Source of the DNA: Blautia sp.
GTDB lineage: Bacteria; Bacillota; Clostridia; Lachnospirales; Lachnospiraceae
DNA: 64,000 nucleotides
Assembly (NCBI GenBank): GCA_017463155.1
Contig: JAFTPT010000020.1
Location: 62,001-126,000 of the forward strand
Reading direction: 5' to 3'
In this document: in pieces, positions 1 to 8,381 of the stretch
Layout: the number at the start of each line of letters is the position of its first letter
How positions within the stretch are numbered: the first letter of the stretch is position 1
The notes under the pieces: generated by a model
What the model saw: only the letters and a program-made list of their open reading frames with translations
The model's database searches: none
What the model was told of the DNA's origin: nothing
Program-made: the position numbers and the translations under genes

Positions 1-158
1 TTACGGCTGTCGCCATTGACAGCAGCCGGATCGACAAAGACCAGCTGGCAAATGTGAAGGATTTCCAGGTCTCCATCTATGAGGAATCCGTACAGGCAGA
101 AGGTGCCGGCGGCTACCAGGACGCCTGGAGCCGGTTTCTGACCCATGCGGGAGGATGA
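1..158 (+). CDS. C-terminal end of a TasA-like (SipW-type) exported protein, partial
   Basis: An open frame enters from the left edge (reading from base 3) and stops at TGA 156-158, giving about 51 residues. The stretch VSIYEESVQAEG followed by an AW-F pattern resembles the C-terminal part of TasA/camelysin-type matrix proteins, and the next gene has a matching VTIRADAVQ segment. It lies 13 bases upstream of that gene on the same strand, so the two are probably co-transcribed paralogues. The N-terminus lies outside the window, so the signal peptide cannot be checked. The family call is an inference from a short match. Confidence 0.55.
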   Translation, partial: TAVAIDSSRIDKDQLANVKDFQVSIYEESVQAEGAGGYQDAWSRFLTHAGG

Positions 159-171
159 GAAAGGAGCAGAC

Positions 172-1350
172 ATGAAGAAAAATAAGATCCTGTCCGCCGC
201 GCTGCTGGCGGGCACATTATCCATGCTCCTGATCAGAGGATCCTACGCGCTGTACACGGATTCCATCTCGGTCACGAGCCATGTGAAGACGGGAAATGTA
301 AACATTCACATCGAAGAATATGAAAAGGATGGCGGCAGCGAGATCGTCTACCGGAACCCGAAGACGGTCATGCCTGGCGACGTGGTCTCCAAGATCCCGA
401 AGATCTGCAACGACGCCGAGGATTGCTGGATCCGGGCCCGGGTCATCTTTGAACCCGCGGACGACGGCCCGGTGCTGACAGAAGACGCGATCGGCGGAAT
501 TCCGGATGTGTGGAAACACGTCGGCGATTATTACTATCTGACGGAACCTCTGCCGTCCGGGGAGTCGAAGACTTTTTTTGAGGAGATCCACATCCCGGAG
601 GAATGGACCGAGCGGCAGGAAGACCGGCAGTTTTCCGTCACGATCCGGGCGGACGCGGTGCAGATGACACATTTTACGCCGGATTTCGACGCAGCCTCCC
701 CGTGGGGCGACCAGTCGATCGATCTGTGTGTCCGGGAGAAAGACAATTACGAGATTGGGAAGCAGTCGAACATTCAGTTCAGCGTCAAGCTGCAGGGCGA
801 CGCGCCGAAGCTGGTCGTCATGCCCGAAGACTTTTTCAGTAATTTCGGGCGGCTCATGCCGGGCGATTCCATGACTGACCGGGTCCTCCTGCATAATACG
901 ACAAAAAGGAAAGCAGAGCTTTTCTTCTCGGCGGGATATCAGGACCAGACACCGGAGCAGGTAGAACTTCTGAAGGCGCTGGAGCTCACCATCGAGTATA
1001 AAGGAAAGGAACTGTACAAGGGACCGCTGACCGGTGATGATCTGAATCGTGAGATATCCCTCGGCAGATACAAGGCCGGAGAAAAGGGAGAACTCGTCTA
1101 CACCGTGCGAATGCCGGAAGAGCTAGAAAACGCTTTTGCCCTCCGGGACGCAGACGTGATCTGGAACTTCCGCGTGGAGCAGAAGGAGCCCTCGGGAGGA
1201 TATTCTCCGGGCGGAGGAACATCCTACGGAAGAGACCCCGTCAAGACAGGGGATGAAACGCATGCGGAGGCGGCTTTTGTGACGGTCGTTCTGGCCATGC
1301 TGCTCGGACCCTTATGCGCGAACCGATTACACAGGAGGAGACGAGAATGA
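172..1350 (+). CDS. SipW-dependent-type (TasA-like) cell-surface protein
   Basis: A protein of 392 residues. ATG 172 is chosen because GAAAGGAG precedes it at normal spacing and the product then starts with a classic signal peptide (MKKNK, then a hydrophobic core). After the core comes SYALYTDSISV followed by TGNVNI, the pattern of signal peptides cut by SipW-type signal peptidases in TasA/CalY biofilm matrix proteins. The C-terminus has a Gly/Ser-rich stretch, then VKTGDE, a hydrophobic segment and a basic HRRRRE tail, which resembles a non-canonical sortase signal. It is therefore probably exported and wall-anchored, possibly as a fibre or biofilm component. The stop codon overlaps the next start (ATGA), indicating translational coupling to the adhesin. 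No SipW peptidase or sortase gene is in the window. Confidence 0.75.
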   Translation: MKKNKILSAALLAGTLSMLLIRGSYALYTDSISVTSHVKTGNVNIHIEEYEKDGGSEIVYRNPKTVMPGDVVSKIPKICNDAEDCWIRARVIFEPADDGPVLTEDAIGGIPDVWKHVGDYYYLTEPLPSGESKTFFEEIHIPEEWTERQEDRQFSVTIRADAVQMTHFTPDFDAASPWGDQSIDLCVREKDNYEIGKQSNIQFSVKLQGDAPKLVVMPEDFFSNFGRLMPGDSMTDRVLLHNTTKRKAELFFSAGYQDQTPEQVELLKALELTIEYKGKELYKGPLTGDDLNREISLGRYKAGEKGELVYTVRMPEELENAFALRDADVIWNFRVEQKEPSGGYSPGGGTSYGRDPVKTGDETHAEAAFVTVVLAMLLGPLCANRLHRRRRE

Positions 1351-4169
1351 AAAAAAGAGTTTGCAGCCTGCTGACCGCTTTCGTGCTGGTGATCGGCAGT
1401 TCCTCCATTCCCGCGATCCGGGCTACCGAGCTCGGCTATGAATCCGGGGCGGATGAAGCGGGATCCGTCATGGAGGAGGAAGTGGTCCTCACGCAGGATG
1501 AAGAAGAGCCGGAGGAGACAGAAGAAGCGGAGGATATGCTGGACGACGGCGGTCTATCCGGGGAAGACATGGACGGATCCGAAGGATCCGGGGATCCGGA
1601 ACCGGAGGTGCCCCCGGAAGATGAAGGAGGGGAAGAAACGGACCCCGACCTGATCGACATGATCCCGGTGGGAGAAGAGGAGGAAGAGGACCTTCTGACA
1701 GCCGGTGAAGGACTCGAGGAGGAAGACGGGAGCGGCTACGTTTTTGCCGGATATCTCCCGGACGGAACACCGGATTTTATCTGGATGGGAGAAGGGCCGG
1801 AGCCGGAGATCCTGGCTGATCTCGATGAGCTGTTGGTGGAAGGGGACGAGGAACTTCTTCTGAGTTCGCTCTTCACGGCAAAGGCCGCTTCCGTCGGAGC
1901 CGCGGACACAGTCAATTATTATGTCTCCGCGCCGAAATATCCTGCGTACCACAATTACGCAAAGATGTCCTCCTCCAAAAACACATCGATCAAGGACGGC
2001 ATCCACAAGGACAGCCAGGGAAGAGCCCGGGCCTACAAGGGCGGAAAATACTTTATCGACGGATCCTTCTCCCTGAACGGCAAGACGTATTACGCGGATA
2101 CAGACGGGTATCTTCTGAGCGGCTGGGCAAGAATGCGTGTAAACTCCGTTGCGAAGGAACGAGGTCATACAGCCTACCGTTTCTATTATTTTGATCCGGA
2201 CAACTATACCAGGAGCAAAGGCCTGAGGACTATCGACGGGATCCCGCATTACTTTGACGATACCGCAGGTTATATGCTGTACAATGTGGGCGTGGACATC
2301 GACGGAAAGCTGTACTATGCGGACCGGTACGGGATCTGTGACCGTCCGAAGCTCCGGTACGGAAATGTGGTACAGACTGACGAAGAAAGCGGGCCGGACG
2401 CATCAAACAGCGCGTATCTCGCGGTCAACAACACGACCGCCGTCGACATCGCCACCTTTGCCGGACAGGACGGCGAATACAGCTTTCGTCCCAGGATGCT
2501 GGCCAACACGACGGTCGAGCCCTTCGGCTTTACGCCGATCAATCTTTCGAACGGGTTTTACTGTAAGCTCTATGACGAATCCCTGAAGGGCAGGATCGGA
2601 TGCTGCTACCGGAATGTCGGAAGGTACAAGGGCCGGGAAGTCGACATGCGGCTGACCGTGACGGACTATACGTTCTTTGAACTGGACGGCTACAAAGAGA
2701 TGGGCTACTTCTACGTCGTAAACGACAGGATCGGGATCAACGCCACAAACCTTCGTGATATCACGGCCAACATGCAGTTTTATGATCACGAAACCCAGCA
2801 GCCGCTGACGCTGAAAGGTTTTGCGACGCTTTCCGATATTGATATCTCCCAAAGCGTCACCATCCTGAGCGATGTGACGGACGTCTATGTGGACAAGAAC
2901 AGCGTTCTTTACCGGGAACCCGGGACACTGACGTTTACAGCGCCCTTCAATGTTGCCAAGCATGGAAGCTATGCAAACGATGACGACCTGGAATACGCCA
3001 TGCAGGTCAACTACAATTCCGATCATCTGACCTTCCGTTTCGGGGCGGCCTACCACGACTATGTCTTTTCGGGATCCAATCTTCCGATCAACGGGGAATC
3101 CAGACAGGTCTGGGCCTATGATTATACGGGGAATGATAACGACTACGCCATCGTAAATGACCAGGGAACCCTCTGGCAAAGCTGGCAGGGACTGTATTAC
3201 AAGCGATTCGGACGCGTATCCCTGCCACCTGTCACAAAGACCGTCTCCGATTCGGATGAGACGGACGTGACGGACAATCGCCTGAAAAACCGTGAGGAAG
3301 CCTTCACCTATTCACTTCATAACACGGTGCCGGGCGAGATCGAGCAGTTTTATTATTCTTCGTATCAGATCACGGATACGATCCATCAGGATCTTTTGAT
3401 CGATGAATCCACCCTGAAGGTCGTCGACGACGGCGGTACGGATGTGAGCGGCTGGTTTACCGCCAATATCGCGGGCCAGAAGATCACCATCTCCGCGAAG
3501 CCCGATGTCCTTACTGATGACGCGTTCTATGACCGCGGCTACAACTTTAAGATCGGCGTGCGGATCCGTCCGGAGAGGAATCTCGGGACAGGAAGCGAAT
3601 ATACCGTGGAAAACAGCTGTACGGTCTCGATCGACCGGAGCACAGGCCCGGAGAAGAGCGACAGCAACAAGGTCGTCACGCACGTTCCCCTCTCGATCCC
3701 GGTCGGAGAGATCCGTATCACCAAGAGGATCAGGGCCGACGAGATCGTCTGGGCAAATGGCAATCCGACGTTTTTATTCAGGGCAGAGGGGAAGGATCAG
3801 AGCGGAAAGCTTCACCGCTACGAAGACTTCCTCTGCTTCAGAAAAGGCAGCTATACCACGGACGGAGAAGGGTATGCGGTCCTGAGCACTGTGATCAAAA
3901 ACGTCCCGGCCGGAAGCTACGATGTCAAGGAACTCCGGGTCGTCGATTATTATCTGACGGGCGCTTCCGCGGATACCTCCAACATGACGATCCATACGGT
4001 GGGAAGTCCGGGAAGAGACAAGGATCCCTCCCAGGTCTTTTACGGGACAGCCCAGCTCAGTGAAAAAAACCTTACGGCCGGCATCACCTTTACCGACAAA
4101 AAAGGCGACTATCACGGCTGCAGGCATACGGATGTCGTAAAGAACACCATCCCGCTTGTATTCTCGTGA
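1347..4169 (+). CDS. large wall-binding adhesin with isopeptide/Cna-B-type domains
   Basis: A protein of 940 residues; ATG 1347 follows AGGAGG at 1333-1338 and overlaps the previous stop. There is a signal peptide (MKKRVCSLL), then a very acidic stretch of about 130 residues. At roughly residues 210-340 there are glucan/choline-binding-type repeats with aromatic-Gly spacing (GKTYYADTDGYLLSGW, GIPHYFDDTAGYM, GKLYYADRYG). A central beta-rich region is followed by VTKTVSDSDE at about residue 630, the start of an isopeptide-forming fimbrial-type domain, then a Cna-B-like domain near the end (YDVKELRV). No LPXTG-like signal follows it; the protein ends in VKNTIPLVFS. Attachment is therefore inferred to be through the N-terminal repeats. 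It is probably a partner of the TasA-like genes before it. Confidence 0.75.
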   Translation: MKKRVCSLLTAFVLVIGSSSIPAIRATELGYESGADEAGSVMEEEVVLTQDEEEPEETEEAEDMLDDGGLSGEDMDGSEGSGDPEPEVPPEDEGGEETDPDLIDMIPVGEEEEEDLLTAGEGLEEEDGSGYVFAGYLPDGTPDFIWMGEGPEPEILADLDELLVEGDEELLLSSLFTAKAASVGAADTVNYYVSAPKYPAYHNYAKMSSSKNTSIKDGIHKDSQGRARAYKGGKYFIDGSFSLNGKTYYADTDGYLLSGWARMRVNSVAKERGHTAYRFYYFDPDNYTRSKGLRTIDGIPHYFDDTAGYMLYNVGVDIDGKLYYADRYGICDRPKLRYGNVVQTDEESGPDASNSAYLAVNNTTAVDIATFAGQDGEYSFRPRMLANTTVEPFGFTPINLSNGFYCKLYDESLKGRIGCCYRNVGRYKGREVDMRLTVTDYTFFELDGYKEMGYFYVVNDRIGINATNLRDITANMQFYDHETQQPLTLKGFATLSDIDISQSVTILSDVTDVYVDKNSVLYREPGTLTFTAPFNVAKHGSYANDDDLEYAMQVNYNSDHLTFRFGAAYHDYVFSGSNLPINGESRQVWAYDYTGNDNDYAIVNDQGTLWQSWQGLYYKRFGRVSLPPVTKTVSDSDETDVTDNRLKNREEAFTYSLHNTVPGEIEQFYYSSYQITDTIHQDLLIDESTLKVVDDGGTDVSGWFTANIAGQKITISAKPDVLTDDAFYDRGYNFKIGVRIRPERNLGTGSEYTVENSCTVSIDRSTGPEKSDSNKVVTHVPLSIPVGEIRITKRIRADEIVWANGNPTFLFRAEGKDQSGKLHRYEDFLCFRKGSYTTDGEGYAVLSTVIKNVPAGSYDVKELRVVDYYLTGASADTSNMTIHTVGSPGRDKDPSQVFYGTAQLSEKNLTAGITFTDKKGDYHGCRHTDVVKNTIPLVFS

Positions 4170-4187
4170 TCCAAAAGATCAAACCTC

Positions 4188-4229
4188 AAAAAGCAGCTTA
4201 TGGCTTCTGTCCACAGGCTGCTTTTTTTG
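4188..4229 (+). terminator. intrinsic terminator of the surface-protein operon
   Basis: AAAAGCAGC at 4189-4197 pairs with GCTGCTTTT at 4217-4225 and is followed by a T run, 20 bases after the adhesin stop codon. Confidence 0.85.
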
Positions 4230-4262
4230 TGTTTTGTTCCTTCCGGTTTTCGTGTTCGGGAT

Positions 4263-4291
4263 TTGACATGTCTGGGGAAATTCTGTATGAT
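4263..4291 (+). promoter_or_regulatory. sigma-A-type promoter for the miaB-mutS-mutL-miaA operon
   Basis: TTGACA at 4263-4268, a 17-base spacer and TATGAT at 4286-4291. It sits between the upstream terminator and miaB, giving a leader of roughly 40 bases. Confidence 0.8.
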
Positions 4292-4336
4292 AGGAATGTT
4301 ATGGAAGAATACGACCGGAAGGGATGGTAGGCTTTT

Positions 4337-5746
4337 TTGGATAAGCAGAATCAGGAGGCAAAGCTGCAGCTTTCCTATATCGAAAAATGCGCTTCGCTGA
4401 TCATGGAAAAATATAACAGACCGCTTCGGCTTCGCATCCAGAATGAGGGATGCCAGATGAATTCCCTGCAGACAGAGACCGTGGCGGGAATGGCGCTCCG
4501 GATGGGCTGCGTCCGTGTAGAAAAAGAAGAAGACGCGGACCTTGTGATCTACAATACCTGTACGGTCAGGGAAAACGCGAACCAGAAGATCTACGGGCAT
4601 CTCGGGTTTCTGAAGAGCATCAAAAAGAAACGTCCGGATATGAAGATCGTACTTTTCGGATGCATGATGCAGGAGGCACATGTCGTCGAAAAGATCCGCA
4701 GCGATTATCCGTTCGTGGACCTTGTCTTCGGAACGCACAACATCCACAAGTTCCCCGAGCTTTTTTATCATGTGCTGATGACGGACAGCCAGATCATCGA
4801 CATCTGGCAGGATTCCTCCGAGATCGTGGAGGGCCTGCCGGCCGACCGGAAGTATTCCTTCAAGACCGGCGTAAACATCATGTTCGGCTGCAACAATTTC
4901 TGCAGCTACTGCATCGTGCCCTACGTGCGGGGAAGGGAGAAGAGCCGGGAGCCCCAGGCCATCATCCGGGAGATCGAAGAGCTGGTACAGGAAGGCGTGA
5001 CCGAGGTCATGCTCCTCGGGCAGAACGTCAATTCCTACGGGAAAACCCTCGATACGCCGGTCACGTTTGCGGACCTTCTGCGGCAGGTGGACAAGATACC
5101 CGGACTACGCAGGATCCGGTTCATGACCTCCCATCCGAAGGACCTCTCCGACGACCTGATCCGGGCGATGGCGGAATGTAAAAAGGTGTGTCATCACCTG
5201 CATCTTCCCGTCCAGTCCGGAAGCAGCCGTATCCTGAAGCAGATGAACCGGCGTTACGATAAGGATCATTATCTTACGCTTGTACAAAAGATCCGTGAAG
5301 CGATCCCCGATATCTCCCTCACGACCGACATCATCGTCGGCTTTCCGGGTGAGACCGAGGAGGATTTCCTGGAGACCATGGATGTTGTGGAAAAGTCCGA
5401 TTACGATACGGCCTTCACCTTCATCTACTCCAAACGGACCGGGACGCCGGCGGCCAAAATGGAGGACCAGGTCCCGGCGGATGTGATCAAGGATCGTTTT
5501 GACCGGCTTCTCCGGCTGGTGCAGGAGAAGGGGCGGCAGAATTCCTGCCGTTTCACCGGCATGGTGCAGGAGGTCCTGGTCGAGGATGAAAACCGGGAGC
5601 CCGGCGTGCTGACAGGACGGACGGAGCACAACCTGCTCGTCCATTTCAAGGGTCCGCGTGAGCTGATCGGACAGTACGTACCCGTTAAGCTTGATAGCTG
5701 CAAGGGCTTTTATTACTTCGGAAGCCTTCAGCAGGAGGAAAAATAA
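4337..5746 (+). CDS. miaB: tRNA (N6-isopentenyladenosine(37)-C2)-methylthiotransferase MiaB
   Basis: A radical-SAM methylthiotransferase that adds a methylthio group to i6A37 in tRNAs reading UNN codons. The first Fe-S cluster cysteines are in NEGCQMNS, YNTCTVREN and LFGCMMQEA; the radical-SAM cluster motif is CNNFCSYCIVPYVRGREKSR near residue 185. A TRAM-like C-terminal domain covers about residues 405-465. At 469 residues the length is normal for the clostridial form, which has an N-terminal extension. The start is TTG at 4337 with AAGGGA about 12 bases upstream; an in-frame ATG at 4403 is the alternative. The partner gene miaA, which makes the i6A substrate, lies at the end of the same operon. 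mutS begins at the base after its stop codon. Confidence 0.95.
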   Translation: MDKQNQEAKLQLSYIEKCASLIMEKYNRPLRLRIQNEGCQMNSLQTETVAGMALRMGCVRVEKEEDADLVIYNTCTVRENANQKIYGHLGFLKSIKKKRPDMKIVLFGCMMQEAHVVEKIRSDYPFVDLVFGTHNIHKFPELFYHVLMTDSQIIDIWQDSSEIVEGLPADRKYSFKTGVNIMFGCNNFCSYCIVPYVRGREKSREPQAIIREIEELVQEGVTEVMLLGQNVNSYGKTLDTPVTFADLLRQVDKIPGLRRIRFMTSHPKDLSDDLIRAMAECKKVCHHLHLPVQSGSSRILKQMNRRYDKDHYLTLVQKIREAIPDISLTTDIIVGFPGETEEDFLETMDVVEKSDYDTAFTFIYSKRTGTPAAKMEDQVPADVIKDRFDRLLRLVQEKGRQNSCRFTGMVQEVLVEDENREPGVLTGRTEHNLLVHFKGPRELIGQYVPVKLDSCKGFYYFGSLQQEEK

Positions 5747-8377
5747 ATGGCATTGTCACCGATGATGCAGGAGTACCTGAAAACAAAAGAGCAGTATAAG
5801 GACTGTATCCTTTTTTACCGTCTGGGCGATTTTTATGAGATGTTCTTTGACGACGCACTGCTGGTCACCAAGGAGCTGGAGCTCACCCTGACCGGAAAGG
5901 ACTGCGGCCTCCCTGAACGCGCGCCGATGTGCGGTGTTCCCTACCATGCGGCGGAGACCTATATCAACCGGCTGATCGAGCGGGGCCACAAGGTCGCCAT
6001 CTGCGAACAGGTGGAGGATCCGAAGCTGGCCAAGGGTCTGGTAAAAAGGGAGGTCATCCGGATCGTGACGCCGGGTACCACCATCGATGCCATGTCTTTG
6101 GATGAATCGCGGAACAATTATCTGATGGCGATCGTCTGCCTGGAGGACCGGTTCGGGATCTCCATCGCGGACATCAGCACAGGAGACTGTTTTCTGACAG
6201 AGGTCGACAAGCCGCAGAAGCTGATGGATGAGATCAACAAGTTCGTGCCTTCGGAGATCATCTGCAACGAGGCCTTTACGGTCAGCGGCTTTCCGCTGGA
6301 GGATCTGAAGGACCGTCTGGGCATCTGTGTCTTCCCGCAGGAGGCATGGTATTTTGAGGATGAATCCTGCCGGATGATCCTCAAAGAGCATTTCCATGTG
6401 ACGGCACTGGAGGGGCTCGGCATCACCGATTATGACTGCGGCATCATCGCGGCCGGCGCTCTGTTTAAATATCTGAAGGAAACACAGAAATCCACCCTTT
6501 CGCATATGACGATGATCCGCCCCTATACGGCGGACACCTATATGATGATCGACAGCTCCAGCCGACGGAATCTGGAGCTCGTGGAGACCATGCGTGAAAA
6601 GCAGAAGCGCGGCTCACTCATCTGGGTTCTCGATAAGACGAAGACGGCCATGGGGGCCAGAACGCTCCGCGCCTATGTGGAGCAGCCTCTGATCGACCAG
6701 GAGGAGATCGAGGGCCGGCTTGACGCGGTGGAGGAGCTGACCGACAAGCCCATGCTCCGCGACGAGATCCGCGAATATCTGAACCCCATCTATGACCTGG
6801 AGCGGCTCACCAGCCGCATCAGCTGCCAGTCGGCGAACCCGCGGGACATGATCGCCTTTGCCTCCTCCCTGGAGATGCTGCCCTTTATCAAGCAGCTGCT
6901 TGGTGATTTTGATTCAGCCGTGCTCAGGCGTATCAATGAGGATATCGACGACCTGCAGGACCTGGCAGGCCTTGTGCGTTCGGCGATCAGCGACGATCCG
7001 CCCATCGCGCAGAAGGAAGGCGGCATCATCAAGGAAGGCTTTAACGAGGACGTCGACAAATACCGCCGTTCCCGCACCGACGGCAAAAAATGGCTGACGG
7101 AGCTGGAGACAAAAGAGCGGGAGGAGACCGGCATCAAGAGCCTCAAGGTCAAATTCAACCGTGTCTTCGGCTATTCCCTGGAGGTGACCAATACCTTCCG
7201 GGATCAGGTGCCGGAGCGCTATGTGCGCAAGCAGACGCTGGCCAACGCCGAGCGGTACATCACCCAGGAGCTGAAGGATCTGGAGGACCTGATCCTCGGC
7301 GCCGAAGACAAGCTGTACGCGCTCGAATACGAGCTTTTCTGCCAGGTCCGGGACAAGGTAGGGAGCGAGGTCATAAGGATCCAGCGTACGGCCAAGGCCA
7401 TCGCGGCGCTGGACGTATTTGCCTCCCTGTCCCTCGTCGCCTCGCGGAACGGCTACGTGCGGCCGAAGATCAACAATACGGGCGTCATCGATATCAAGAA
7501 CGGACGCCATCCGGTGGTGGAGCGCATGATCGAAAACGACATGTACATCGCCAATGATACATACCTCGACAACAAAAAGAAGCGGGTCTCGATCATCACA
7601 GGCCCCAATATGGCCGGAAAATCCACCTATATGCGCCAGACGGCCCTGATCGTGCTGATGGCCCAGATCGGAAGCTTTGTCCCGGCCCAGGAGGCAAATA
7701 TCGGTCTTGTGGACCGGATCTTCACCCGCGTGGGCGCGTCCGACGACCTGGCGAGCGGCCAGAGTACCTTTATGGTGGAGATGACGGAGGTGGCCAACAT
7801 CCTTCGGAACGCAACGGCACGGAGCCTTCTCATCCTGGATGAGATCGGGCGAGGGACCAGCACCTTTGACGGCCTCTCGATCGCCTGGGCGGTCATCGAG
7901 CATATCAGCAATGTACGCCTCTGCGGAGCCAAGACGCTTTTCGCGACCCATTATCATGAGCTCACGGAGCTGGAAGGCAAGATCCCGGGCGTCAACAACT
8001 ACTGCATCGCGGTCAAAGAGAAGGGGGACGACATCGTATTCCTCCGGAAGATCGTAAAAGGCGGCGCGGACAAGAGCTACGGGATCCAGGTGGCCAAGCT
8101 GGCCGGTGTCCCGGACAGCGTTATTACGAGGGCCAAGGAACTGGTGGAGGAGCTTTCCAAGGCGGATATCACGGCCGCCGTCAAGGATCTGACGGGTGCC
8201 CGCAAAAAGCCGGTGCTTTACGACCAGGTGGACATGGGACAGATGTCCCTGTTCGATACGGTCAAGGACAATGATATCGTGGAGGAGATCAAAAATCTCG
8301 AGATCGGTACCATGACGCCGCTGGAAGCACTCAATTTCCTTAACAACCTGCAGAACAAGATCAGGAATCGTTGGTGA
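5747..8377 (+). CDS. mutS: DNA mismatch repair protein MutS
   Basis: An 876-residue mismatch-recognition ATPase. The mismatch-binding Phe-X-Glu motif is in RLGDFYEMFFDD near residue 27. The ATPase domain carries the Walker A motif GPNMAGKST near residue 621 and a Walker B-like LILDEIGRGTSTFDG. Near the C-terminus, QMSLF matches the consensus of sliding-clamp binding motifs. The length is normal for MutS1. The start is ATG 5747 with GGAGGAAA inside the end of miaB, and mutL follows after a 4-base gap. The miaB-mutS-mutL-miaA order is common in clostridia. Confidence 0.97.
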   Translation: MALSPMMQEYLKTKEQYKDCILFYRLGDFYEMFFDDALLVTKELELTLTGKDCGLPERAPMCGVPYHAAETYINRLIERGHKVAICEQVEDPKLAKGLVKREVIRIVTPGTTIDAMSLDESRNNYLMAIVCLEDRFGISIADISTGDCFLTEVDKPQKLMDEINKFVPSEIICNEAFTVSGFPLEDLKDRLGICVFPQEAWYFEDESCRMILKEHFHVTALEGLGITDYDCGIIAAGALFKYLKETQKSTLSHMTMIRPYTADTYMMIDSSSRRNLELVETMREKQKRGSLIWVLDKTKTAMGARTLRAYVEQPLIDQEEIEGRLDAVEELTDKPMLRDEIREYLNPIYDLERLTSRISCQSANPRDMIAFASSLEMLPFIKQLLGDFDSAVLRRINEDIDDLQDLAGLVRSAISDDPPIAQKEGGIIKEGFNEDVDKYRRSRTDGKKWLTELETKEREETGIKSLKVKFNRVFGYSLEVTNTFRDQVPERYVRKQTLANAERYITQELKDLEDLILGAEDKLYALEYELFCQVRDKVGSEVIRIQRTAKAIAALDVFASLSLVASRNGYVRPKINNTGVIDIKNGRHPVVERMIENDMYIANDTYLDNKKKRVSIITGPNMAGKSTYMRQTALIVLMAQIGSFVPAQEANIGLVDRIFTRVGASDDLASGQSTFMVEMTEVANILRNATARSLLILDEIGRGTSTFDGLSIAWAVIEHISNVRLCGAKTLFATHYHELTELEGKIPGVNNYCIAVKEKGDDIVFLRKIVKGGADKSYGIQVAKLAGVPDSVITRAKELVEELSKADITAAVKDLTGARKKPVLYDQVDMGQMSLFDTVKDNDIVEEIKNLEIGTMTPLEALNFLNNLQNKIRNRW

Positions 8378-8381
8378 TACT

